DNA of 64,000 bases from assembly GCA_041739875.1 (NCBI GenBank), contig JBGSNA010000054.1:38793-102792 (forward strand). Reading direction: 5' to 3'. Positions 9,134 to 17,383 of the stretch are shown piece after piece; position 1 is the first letter of the stretch, and the number at the start of each line of letters is the position of its first letter. The notes under the pieces are model-generated. The model was not told where the DNA came from. It searched no databases and worked only from the letters and a program-made list of their open reading frames with translations. Made by a program: the position numbers and the translations under genes. This stretch comes from JBBSJZ01 sp041739875 (GTDB taxonomy: Bacteria; Planctomycetota; Planctomycetia; Pirellulales; Pirellulaceae).

Positions 9134-10834
9134 ATGCAGACTGCTTTGACCGCGATCTCGTTCTTATTCTTTACTGGTTTGGTTGCTGTGTTGACTTGGT
9201 GGTTCACTCGGCGCGACGATCATGCGAGCAGTTCGGGGTACTTTCTCGCCGGTCGGTCGCTGACATTTCCCTTGATTGCTGGTTCGTTGCTACTGACAAA
9301 CCTTTCGACAGAACAAATGGTGGGACTCAACGGCGACGCCTATTCCTACGGACTTAGCGTGATGGTCTGGGAAGTCGTCTGTGTCGTCGCGCTAGTGTTC
9401 ATGGCTTGGTTTTTTCTCCCTCGATTTCTCCGTAGTGGTGTCGCCACTGTGCCAGAGTATTTGGCCATTCGTTTTGATCAGCAAACCCAGTCGATTTGCA
9501 ATTTCATTTTCTTGATCGCCTATGTTGGCATTTTATTGCCGATCATTTTGTATACGGGCGCCACAGGCATGATGGATATCTTGGATATCCCGAAATTGTT
9601 GGGACTTAGCAGTGAAGCTGGTTCGACCAGTTTTTTAACGAACACGTACGAGTTCGCGGTGTTTAGCAGTGAAAGCCCGCTCAAGATCAATGTGCTGCTT
9701 TCGTTGATTGTGGTCGTGGTCGGTGTCATCGGCTCGATCTACGCCTTGTTCGGCGGATTGCGAACGGTGGCTGTGTCGGACACGCTCAATGGAGTCGGGC
9801 TGTTAGTCGGAGGGTTATTGGTGACGTTTTACGCGCTCGTCGCGGTTGCTCCTGATGAAACCGTCATGGGTGGCATTGAGTTCATACGAGAAACACAAGG
9901 CGACCGCTTGAATTCCGTCGGTGGGAACGCACCAAATTCGAACGTTCCGTTCGGTACGATCTTTTCTGGTATCTTTCTTTTGAATTTGTTTTACTGGACG
10001 ACGAACCAGCAGATCATCCAGCGAACGTTCGGAGCTAGCAGTCTGGCCGAAGGTCAAAAAGGTGTCTTGCTAACGGGTGCCTTGAAGCTGCTTGGTCCAT
10101 TGTATTTGGTGTTGCCAGGCATCATCGCGTACAGTCTGTTCGCGGGTGAAGAAATGAAACCTGCCAATGCCTATGGCAGCCTTGTCAATCGAGTCCTCCC
10201 TGCCCATTTCACCGGGTTCTTTGCCGCTGCGATGTTGGGGGCGATTTTGTCGAGCTTCAATTCAGCGCTCAATAGTGCCTGCACCTTGTTCAGTTTGGGT
10301 GTCTACAAAACGATGTTGAAGCCCGCCGCAAGTGACGCGGAGGTTGTTCGATCCGGCAAAATCTTTGGCTGGATTATTGCCGTCGGTTCGATGTGCATTG
10401 CGCCGCTGCTGATGGGGCAAACGAGTATTTTCGGCTACCTGCAAAAGATGAACGGCATGTATTTCATTCCAATCTTTGCTGTTGTTTTGATAGGTATGTT
10501 GACACGTCGTGTTTCCGCGACAGCGGCGAAAGCAGGTTTAATCATCGGGGTGATCGTGATTCCGCTGGGTTACTTTGTTTCGCCGTTTAGCCTCGTCGTC
10601 GCATCAATAGGCGACTTCCATTTTTTGGGAATTGTCTTCGGTTGGCTAATCGTGTTCATGTTGGTACTGGGCGAGATGTATCCACGAGAAACAGAATTTG
10701 TCCAGCAAGATGTGGGTGCCGTGAACATGGAAGACTGGCCGTTGGCCAAGGCTGTCGGCTGGGTTTTGATCGCGATCGTGATCGCGATATATGCGACATT
10801 CGCCGATTTCAGCATCTTGGCTGTCAGTTCATAA
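9134..10834 (+). CDS. Sodium:solute symporter (SSS/SLC5 family), probably sugar transporter
   Basis: 566 residues from ATG 9134, with about 14 hydrophobic segments. The first helix (LTAISFLFFTGLVAVLTWW) is followed by the family landmarks YFLAGRSLTFPLIAGSLLLT and NLSTEQMVGLNGDAYSYGL, the latter close to the SGLT N-x-S-x-E-Q-x-x-G motif. Later come LFYWTTNQQIIQR and AAMLGAILSSFNSALNSACTL, the latter the conserved sodium-site helix with paired Ser. The protein would couple inward sodium flow to uptake of a sugar or polyol across the inner membrane. Its neighbour is a Gfo/Idh/MocA oxidoreductase, supporting a sugar substrate. The C-terminus ends after a final helix (WVLIAIVIAIYATFADFSI). Confidence 0.9.
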   Translation: MQTALTAISFLFFTGLVAVLTWWFTRRDDHASSSGYFLAGRSLTFPLIAGSLLLTNLSTEQMVGLNGDAYSYGLSVMVWEVVCVVALVFMAWFFLPRFLRSGVATVPEYLAIRFDQQTQSICNFIFLIAYVGILLPIILYTGATGMMDILDIPKLLGLSSEAGSTSFLTNTYEFAVFSSESPLKINVLLSLIVVVVGVIGSIYALFGGLRTVAVSDTLNGVGLLVGGLLVTFYALVAVAPDETVMGGIEFIRETQGDRLNSVGGNAPNSNVPFGTIFSGIFLLNLFYWTTNQQIIQRTFGASSLAEGQKGVLLTGALKLLGPLYLVLPGIIAYSLFAGEEMKPANAYGSLVNRVLPAHFTGFFAAAMLGAILSSFNSALNSACTLFSLGVYKTMLKPAASDAEVVRSGKIFGWIIAVGSMCIAPLLMGQTSIFGYLQKMNGMYFIPIFAVVLIGMLTRRVSATAAKAGLIIGVIVIPLGYFVSPFSLVVASIGDFHFLGIVFGWLIVFMLVLGEMYPRETEFVQQDVGAVNMEDWPLAKAVGWVLIAIVIAIYATFADFSILAVSS

Positions 10835-10889
10835 CGTCATCGAAGAAATCGCCCTCGTGGTATCGATGGACAAATAGCCATGTGCTGTT

Positions 10890-10988
10890 TTGGCCATCTT
10901 TGTTTTGGTGGCGATTTTGCTAGGGATCTACTATTATCTCGCTATAAGCTACGTTTGTTTGGACTCGCACTCACTGCGTGGTGGGTGA
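10890..10988 (+). CDS. Possible 32-residue single-helix membrane peptide
   Basis: A frame starting at TTG 10890 gives one strong hydrophobic helix (LAIFVLVAILLGIYYYLAIS) and a short polar tail to a TGA at 10986. It lies 55 bp downstream of the symporter on the same strand. An ATG in the same frame at 10866 is followed after two codons by TAG, so a longer product would need readthrough. No ribosome site is clear. Small membrane partners of sodium symporters are known in other bacteria; assigning that role here is a guess. It may be an accident of an intergenic stretch. Confidence 0.25.
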   Translation: MAIFVLVAILLGIYYYLAISYVCLDSHSLRGG

Positions 10989-11028
10989 ATCGTCCAAGGC
11001 GCGTTGTTAATCATGGCCTGGGTAAGCA

Positions 11029-14000
11029 ATGCACGATCCATTTGATGAAGAGCACCAAACGCCTCTGACTTTTGATACGCCGGTTCGCCCTCAACACTTG
11101 CGCGAGACCTATCGCGAGAGTGGAAAAGCGAGCCGCCGCGAAACGCAGTGGAAGGCTGGTGACCAGTTCGGTGAGTTCAGGCTGGGGCGGTTACTCGGCC
11201 AGGGCTCCAGCGGCGTTGTGTTCGAGGCGTTTCATGCTGAGAGTCGTTCGAGCGAGGGGCAGGATTTTGATCGAATGACTCGTTGTGCCCTCAAGATACT
11301 TGTACCGGAGTCGCCCGATGATTTGGTCCGGAACAAGGTTGGTTTTCGGCACATGCTCAAAGTTCACAATAAGCACTTGATGAGAGTGAACCAAGTTCAT
11401 CGAGTGGGAGAGCACGTTGCTCTCTCGATGGAGTTGATCGAAGGCCGGACATTTGCCAAAGAAGTGAATGAACTTCGCAAGTTAGATTCGTTTGTTGCAT
11501 GCGAGCGGATCCAGGAATTGCTGAGGCACTATGCGTTGGCTTTATCGGTGATGCACGCGAACTGTTTCATTCATCGCGATATCAAGCCACAGAACTTGAT
11601 GGTGGATTCGGAGGGCAACGGTCGGCTCATTGATTACGGATTGGTCGGTGAGATCAATCCGGAATCCGACCCTAGCGGAATACGTCCGTATTTGGCGGGA
11701 ACGCCTCAATACATGGCGCCAGAAGTATGGTCAGAGCAATCGTACCTTCCCGCTGGAGACATCTATAGTTTGGGCAAGGTGATCTATGAAGCTTTGCGTG
11801 TGATATCGGGGAACAAGCGACTTGCAACCCAGACACCATCGGAATTCGAGAACGCCAAGAATTTGCATCCTCCATCGAAAGAATGGGGCACATCGGTTCC
11901 CGAGATCTTGATTGAGACATGCACCGAAATGCTGGAAACGAATCCAGGCGACCGTCCCACGGCATTTCAGGTAGCGAGAATGGGGCAGACAACCGCGTCG
12001 ACTTTGCAATTGCCGTCGGACTACAAGCTTTACGGTCGAAGCCAAGAGTTGTCTTGCATTTTTGAATGGTTGGATGGCGTTCTGAAGGGCCAATGCGGGA
12101 GATTGCACATCTCGGGCCCGTCTGGAATTGGGAAGTCGCGGATCATCGAAGCGGTCACGCGACAACTAGCGTCGCGAAGGTGGTTGCACGTGTTCAGTGC
12201 ACGATGCCAGCTTCGCGAGGACCAGCCGATGCAGGCGTTCGATCAAATTTGCGATGCCTTGGCGACGCGGTATGCAAAGGAAGACTTGGGCGATTTGGAG
12301 GTGGATCCTGGAAGTGCAGCAATCCTGCATCAAGCGTTTCCAGTGCTCGAAAAAGTTGTTAAAGCAAGTCGTCACCTGCCTCCATTTGGTTCGGTACCCG
12401 CTCGACTGGATGCACTCGAAGCAGCGGCTCGCGTGGCCCGAAAGATTTTGGAAACTGGGCCATTGATCCTCGTGATCGACGATGCCCAATGGGCGGATCA
12501 AGACAGCCTCAATGTGTTGGATCGCTTGCAGGCAGAGCGGGCTTCGTCGCTTGCAATCATTACCTTATCGCGAACGGACGATGATTTACAGCAATTACCA
12601 GCTGACTTGCACATGCGTTTGGGGCCGTTGTCTTCGGACGATTCGAGAATCATGTTGCGACAGGCGGCAGATCGTTGGTCAGTGAATGTCTCCGAATCGA
12701 CAATCGAGTCCCTCGCTAGAATTACGGACGGTACTCCGTTTCGACTCGATGAATTTGCCGATGAGTTCCGTCCGGGTGGCGTATTTGCTGAGGGCGATTC
12801 GGGGATTCGGTCCTATCCGACAGAAACCTTGGTCGACGGCTTATTGGAACAACGCCTCGGTCGCCTAAGTCACGATGCGAGACGCTTGTTGGCGCTCATT
12901 GCGGTGGCTGGAGGATCCGTTTCAAAAGATGAAATCGTCGCATTGAAGAATGTTGGTTGCGTCAAGGCCAGCGCGATTGAGGAGCTCTATGGGAATCGGT
13001 TTGTGCAAGCCGATGAGTCTCACGACAAGTCGGTTCGAATCCTGCATGATCGGTTGGCTGATCGTTTAGTTCGCGAACTGTCCAACGAAGAACGTGTCGA
13101 AGCGAATCGATTGTGGAGTGAGGTACTTATTCTCAATGCGTCGAAGCCTTTTCAGGCAGCGCGTATTGCAGGTCACTTGTTCGAAGCGGGAGAAATCGAG
13201 TCAGCAATCGTTTATGCCGATCGTGCCGTTGCGGAAGCGGAGCAGCGATATGCGATGACCGAAGCCGCCCGTTGGCACGAGCGAGTGATTCCGCATGTGG
13301 TCGGTGACGCTAAAGTCGATCGAATTCGACAAACGGCACGTTGCTACGATCAAGCCGACTTGCCAATCAAGGCGGCGGAGTATTACACACAGCTTGCTGA
13401 GTGGGTCGTGGGGCAAGAATTAATTGACAGTGAGTTGAGGGCGTTGGCGCTTCTGATTCGAAGCGGGCGTACCCAAAATGTGCGTCAAAGCATTTTGCGA
13501 ATCGCAAAGCAATTGGATTTACCCAGACCGAAGGGCACGGTGCGAGCCCTATTGTCATTGATGACAAAGTCCTTGAGATTACGAGTCCTTCAGACGTTTC
13601 GAGGTGGGCGAGAGCTAACCGTGCCAGCGAACACACCGGTCGACCAGAGTCTCCGATTGTGTCTCGAATTGTCGCGTCCGTTGTGCATGCTCGATAATTT
13701 ATACGGTGCCGAACTGGCATTGTCTGGTTCAATCCGTGCATTGCACACGGGCAGTCGTGCCCAGCAATTGCGATCGGATATTGCTGTTGCTGTTTATGGA
13801 AGTTACGAGCCGGGTGCGGCGCGGCAACGCAGTGAGTTGGCGTTGACCGATTTACTGGCTCGAGCCGAAGCTTTGGGTGATCCCAAGGCGCTCGGGGATT
13901 GTCATGGTGCGATTGCCGCAACTCACGTGCTGGCGTTGCGTTGGGCATCCGTTGTGGAACCGAGCAAGATTTCTCTCAAGGCTTATGGTGAATGCCGCGA

Positions 14001-14808
14001 GGGACAATCTTTTGAAATTGCACATACCCAGTTTCATTTGCTGATCGCGTATATGCACCTTGGTCGCATTGGTGATCTGCAGACGCTTAGCCAAGTGATG
14101 TACGACAGTTCGATCACTCGCAATGATTTGCTCGCCCGGTTGATGGCATGCAGTGGTGCTGGAGCGTGTGGTTGGCTAGCGGGTCATCGGTTCAGTGAGT
14201 TTGATGCATCCCGGTCAGAAATTCGATCAGAATTGAAGCGAGAGGGAATACAGTTCGTCGATTTTGCCGAGTTCATGTCGACGCAGTTTCGTTTGATTTA
14301 CGAAGAGCGGTGGGACGAGGCGGAAACGAATTTTGAGAATTCAGAGAAGTTCATTACGAAGATGCCTTGTAGCGGAATCCAGATTTGCCGAGCCGATTGG
14401 TTCGAGTTCCAAAGTCTCGTGTTATTGAATCAGTTCGATCGGCATCCCACAAAATCTACTTTCCGACGTGCCGAGTTACTGATTCGCAAGTTGCGAAAAG
14501 AGAAGGTCGCGCACTGCGATACGATTGCTGATTTACATGAGGGTTACTTGTTTCGTCTGGCGAACCAGCCGGCGAAAGCTCGCCATTTATTCAGTTCGGC
14601 GGAAAGAAAGGCGACACAGCTTGGGTTGGTGCCGATTTCCTTGGCGGCGAGTGATGCGATCGAGCTACTGACATCGACAAGCTGCTTGAATCGACTGCAT
14701 CAATTCCTCCGCAGCGAAGGCGTTGTTCGTCCCGAGCGATTTGCAAACCTTTACGCGGTCCAGCCAAAATCAGCCAGCCAGTCGTCGCGAGGTTCCGTGA
14801 AATCCTAA
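11029..14808 (+). CDS. Large Ser/Thr kinase fused to AAA/NACHT-type ATPase (PknK-like)
   Basis: 1259 residues, ATG at 11029. A Hanks-type kinase spans about 48-312: LGQGSSGVV glycine loop, HRDIKPQN catalytic loop (about 183-190), a DYG in place of DFG (202-204), and AGTPQYMAPE. An ATPase domain follows: YGRSQEL (about 335), Walker A GPSGIGKS (about 363-370) and Walker B LILVIDDAQWAD near 470-485. The remaining 650 residues are helix-rich with TPR-like character (for example AARWHERVIPHVVGDAKVDR), no membrane helix. This kinase-ATPase-TPR order matches large two-domain signalling proteins such as PknK-type or MalT/STAND-like regulators. No DNA-binding domain is visible, so output is probably phosphorylation. 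It stands alone on its strand, convergent with the sulfatase. Confidence 0.88.
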   Translation: MHDPFDEEHQTPLTFDTPVRPQHLRETYRESGKASRRETQWKAGDQFGEFRLGRLLGQGSSGVVFEAFHAESRSSEGQDFDRMTRCALKILVPESPDDLVRNKVGFRHMLKVHNKHLMRVNQVHRVGEHVALSMELIEGRTFAKEVNELRKLDSFVACERIQELLRHYALALSVMHANCFIHRDIKPQNLMVDSEGNGRLIDYGLVGEINPESDPSGIRPYLAGTPQYMAPEVWSEQSYLPAGDIYSLGKVIYEALRVISGNKRLATQTPSEFENAKNLHPPSKEWGTSVPEILIETCTEMLETNPGDRPTAFQVARMGQTTASTLQLPSDYKLYGRSQELSCIFEWLDGVLKGQCGRLHISGPSGIGKSRIIEAVTRQLASRRWLHVFSARCQLREDQPMQAFDQICDALATRYAKEDLGDLEVDPGSAAILHQAFPVLEKVVKASRHLPPFGSVPARLDALEAAARVARKILETGPLILVIDDAQWADQDSLNVLDRLQAERASSLAIITLSRTDDDLQQLPADLHMRLGPLSSDDSRIMLRQAADRWSVNVSESTIESLARITDGTPFRLDEFADEFRPGGVFAEGDSGIRSYPTETLVDGLLEQRLGRLSHDARRLLALIAVAGGSVSKDEIVALKNVGCVKASAIEELYGNRFVQADESHDKSVRILHDRLADRLVRELSNEERVEANRLWSEVLILNASKPFQAARIAGHLFEAGEIESAIVYADRAVAEAEQRYAMTEAARWHERVIPHVVGDAKVDRIRQTARCYDQADLPIKAAEYYTQLAEWVVGQELIDSELRALALLIRSGRTQNVRQSILRIAKQLDLPRPKGTVRALLSLMTKSLRLRVLQTFRGGRELTVPANTPVDQSLRLCLELSRPLCMLDNLYGAELALSGSIRALHTGSRAQQLRSDIAVAVYGSYEPGAARQRSELALTDLLARAEALGDPKALGDCHGAIAATHVLALRWASVVEPSKISLKAYGECREGQSFEIAHTQFHLLIAYMHLGRIGDLQTLSQVMYDSSITRNDLLARLMACSGAGACGWLAGHRFSEFDASRSEIRSELKREGIQFVDFAEFMSTQFRLIYEERWDEAETNFENSEKFITKMPCSGIQICRADWFEFQSLVLLNQFDRHPTKSTFRRAELLIRKLRKEKVAHCDTIADLHEGYLFRLANQPAKARHLFSSAERKATQLGLVPISLAASDAIELLTSTSCLNRLHQFLRSEGVVRPERFANLYAVQPKSASQSSRGSVKS

Positions 14809-14854
14809 AGCCGCCTGGGTGTCCAAACTCAACGAGTCAATTGGAGGCGGCTTT
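14807..14854. terminator. Bidirectional terminator-like hairpin between convergent genes
   Basis: AAAGCCGCCT (14807-14816) pairs perfectly with AGGCGGCTTT (14845-14854), loop 28 bases. The right arm overlaps the last codons of the sulfatase gene and the left arm begins at the stop of the kinase gene. A/T runs on the outer sides fit an intrinsic terminator for both strands. Confidence 0.65.
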
Positions 14855-16381
14855 GGATTTTGATTTCGACTTGGATGATTTTGTTTTCTTCGATTTCGTT
14901 GCTTTTTCGCTGTACTGTGGTTTCGCTTCGGGTTGTAGGGCCAATCGGTCTCGCATCAGCCGAACAATTTCAGGTTGCTCTGCGGAGATGTTTTTGGTTT
15001 CGAGCGGGTCCAATTCGTAATCATAGAGTTCGATATCGGCATCGTCGCTTGAAGTGCCTGGCGACTTCCATTCAACGAACCGATATCGGTTATCGCGGAT
15101 TGCTCGGCCTAGCTTGGAATTGCGAGGGTAGACATGCGTGACGAATTCTCTTGCTGGTGTTGAGGGTGATTTCAGGACGTTAGCGAAGCTCTTTCCATCG
15201 AGACCAGCGGGCATTTCGAGTCCAGCAAGTTCGCTCAAGGTGGGATAGAGGTCAACCGTTTCAACCATCGATACCGTCGTCTCGCCGCGTGCTTTACCGG
15301 GGGCCGAGACAATCATCGGGATTCGTGCGGCTTGTTCATAGTTCGTGTGTTTGCACCACATTCCATGGTCACCCAAGTGCCAACCGTGATCGCCCCAGAG
15401 AACAACGATCGTGTTGCCAGCGAGGCCGAGTGTATCGAGGGCGTCAAGCACAGTACCGATTTGTGCGTCGGTGTAACTTGTGGCGGCGTAGTAGCCGTGG
15501 ATTAAGTGTCGCGTCGTGGCGTCTGAGTTGACGTCGACATCGGACATGTCGGAGTAGTTTCTCAGATCTCCGTAGCTTGTGGGAGCGTAACTCGGTGCGC
15601 CCTCAGGAGCTTGATGGACGGTTGGCATCGGTAGAGAGCTCGGATCGTAGAGGTCCCAGTATTTTTTGGGTGCCACGAAAGGGAGGTGTGGTTTGAGAAA
15701 CCCGACGGCGAGAAAGAACGGTTGGTTCGGAGTTTGGCTTGCCGAGCCAAGTCGCGTGACCGCTTCTCTTGCAATTTGGCCATCAGAATACGTTTCGTCG
15801 GACACCTCTGCGGATTCTGTTGCTGGTCCACGAACTTTGCCGGATTTGTCTTTTGTCAACGCAGCGGTGCTTTCGGGCAAAACGTAACTGGGGGCCTTGG
15901 GACGCCATGACGGCAGGCTCCATGAGGCGGCGTCATCGATATTTCCATGACCCACGTGGAGGATTTTGCCGAGTCCTTGCGCTTCGTAGCCTTGGTTCAA
16001 GAAATGTTGGCTGAGAGTGACTGCGTTGGGAGCTGCGAGTCGAAAGTGAGTTGGCAAATCGTAGATGCCAAGTGTTTGCGGGCGGATTCCCGTCATCAGC
16101 GAGTTGCGGCTGGGTGAGCAGACGGCTTGGTTGCAGTACGCAGCACTGAAGAGCACGCCGTTGCTTGCGAGACGATCGATGTTGGGGGTGATCGCCGTCG
16201 TGTCACCGTAGCAACCAAGTGTCGGCTTGAGATCGTCGATGCAAATCAGAAGCACGTTGGGGCGTTCCGCAGCAGCAAGGGTGCTGGATGCGAGCAACAC
16301 CAGGGCTGGAAGCAAAACGCAATGAAGCAAAACGCACTGACTTAAGGCAAAGTGACTCAAAACATAATGACTACGAGGCAT
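14837..16381 (-). CDS. Exported sulfatase (type I, iduronate-2-sulfatase-like)
   Basis: 514 residues. A signal peptide of about 38 residues ends near TLAAA. The type I sulfatase signature CSPSR (Cys88 to Arg92) in AYCNQAVCSPSRNSLMTG is complete; Cys88 would become formylglycine by an FGE enzyme encoded elsewhere. Metal-ligand landmarks are NVLLICIDDLKPTLGCYGD near the N-terminus and VVLWGDHGWHLGDHGMW. The protein would hydrolyse sulfate esters of sulfated polysaccharides outside the cytoplasm, a typical planctomycete activity. The C-terminal tail is Lys/Ser-rich (KSSKSKSKSKA). The signal peptide is encoded by four 15-bp tandem repeats. It lies 57 bp downstream of rsmD on the same strand. Confidence 0.92.
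   Translation of the reverse strand: MPRSHYVLSHFALSQCVLLHCVLLPALVLLASSTLAAAERPNVLLICIDDLKPTLGCYGDTTAITPNIDRLASNGVLFSAAYCNQAVCSPSRNSLMTGIRPQTLGIYDLPTHFRLAAPNAVTLSQHFLNQGYEAQGLGKILHVGHGNIDDAASWSLPSWRPKAPSYVLPESTAALTKDKSGKVRGPATESAEVSDETYSDGQIAREAVTRLGSASQTPNQPFFLAVGFLKPHLPFVAPKKYWDLYDPSSLPMPTVHQAPEGAPSYAPTSYGDLRNYSDMSDVDVNSDATTRHLIHGYYAATSYTDAQIGTVLDALDTLGLAGNTIVVLWGDHGWHLGDHGMWCKHTNYEQAARIPMIVSAPGKARGETTVSMVETVDLYPTLSELAGLEMPAGLDGKSFANVLKSPSTPAREFVTHVYPRNSKLGRAIRDNRYRFVEWKSPGTSSDDADIELYDYELDPLETKNISAEQPEIVRLMRDRLALQPEAKPQYSEKATKSKKTKSSKSKSKSKAASN
16313..16372 (-). repeat. Four 15-bp tandem repeats encoding the sulfatase signal peptide core
   Basis: Read on the minus strand, four consecutive 15-bp units encode the pentapeptides SHYVL, SHFAL, SQCVL and LHCVL, each ending in an aliphatic Leu codon. 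Units three and four differ in only a few bases. The repeat makes up the hydrophobic core of the signal peptide. Confidence 0.8.
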
Positions 16382-16438
16382 AACGGAATCCAGGCAATGA
16401 GAGTGCGGATGGCAGAGCGGTTTCGATGGCAGAGCGAG

Positions 16439-17209
16439 TTAAAGATCCAGGCCACAGCAATTTGCAGCCTCGATGATTGCGAGTTGCGTGTTGCCATAGC
16501 GGCGCAAATCCCAGTCGCCTGGCAAAAGTTTTGCTGGATCAAAGAACTTGTCCATCTCAGCAGCCAGAATGCTGCCGGGCGGGGCATTCTCGAGAGTCAT
16601 GCGAATGATGTTATTGAGTTCGTCGAGGTTTTCTTCCCACAGCACATACGGTGGCGAGAGCAGAACGAGCCACGGAGTATCGGTTTCTGGTGGTGCGAGC
16701 AGCCGAAGTGACCAGCGAAACGCGTCGCCGGTGAGGATGGTTAGTCGCTCAGTGACCCCGAGAGATTCTGCGGTTTCGCGAATGTGACGTGCGGCAGTCC
16801 GTGACTGTTCAATCGCGACCGCTTTCGACGCACCGCGGCTGAGAGATTCAAAGGCGAGCGCGCCGGTGCCAGCGAACAGATCGAAGCAAATCGCCCCTTT
16901 GGTGGCAATTCCTACGATATTGAACAAGCTTTCGCGGACGCTGTCCTTCATCGGTCGAGTGAACGCGGCGCCGTGGTAATGCACGGTGCGACCCCGCATA
17001 TCGCCGCCAATGATCCGCAAACTCAGCGGTCGGACCTTGGCGGGACGCTTCGGTTTTCCGGACGGGGTGGTTGACGAGCCTTTTGAAGACTTCCCTTTTG
17101 AAGAATTCTTTGTTGGCGTGCGAGATTCATCGAGTTTGTGCAAGCCGTCGGCAAAAGCCCGTGTGTCGTTTCTTCGTTTCATGGTGTCCAGTATAACGTC
17201 GGTCCGCAT
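16439..17209 (-). CDS. rsmD: 16S rRNA (guanine966-N2)-methyltransferase RsmD
   Basis: 256 residues from the ATG at 17209, which has AGGAG eight bases ahead; a second ATG at 17182 is weaker. After a basic, Lys/Ser-rich N-terminal extension of about 60 residues comes the RsmD core: LRIIGGDMRGRTV, FTRPMKDSVRESLFNIVG, then the SAM site CFDLFAGTGALAFESLSRGA. The catalytic tetrapeptide normally D/NPPY reads SPPY (LLSPPYVLW), a small departure. RsmD methylates G966 of 16S rRNA in the 30S subunit. The N-terminal tail is longer than in enterobacterial RsmD (about 200 residues). It precedes the sulfatase gene by chance as far as I can tell. Confidence 0.9.
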   Translation of the reverse strand: MRTDVILDTMKRRNDTRAFADGLHKLDESRTPTKNSSKGKSSKGSSTTPSGKPKRPAKVRPLSLRIIGGDMRGRTVHYHGAAFTRPMKDSVRESLFNIVGIATKGAICFDLFAGTGALAFESLSRGASKAVAIEQSRTAARHIRETAESLGVTERLTILTGDAFRWSLRLLAPPETDTPWLVLLSPPYVLWEENLDELNNIIRMTLENAPPGSILAAEMDKFFDPAKLLPGDWDLRRYGNTQLAIIEAANCCGLDL

Positions 17210-17383
17210 TCTGACAGCTCCTAATCGTCCGCTTCATGATGCGACGTGGGTTGCGGGAGCTATTTGGAATCTGCGTTCTTAATAAACCGCTGGGTTCCGG
17301 GCAAACCGTCAGGTCGCTTGGGACGTACCGACCCAGTAACAAACCGTCGAAATTGAACCGTCGAACTCACGCAGTTAAGTCCT

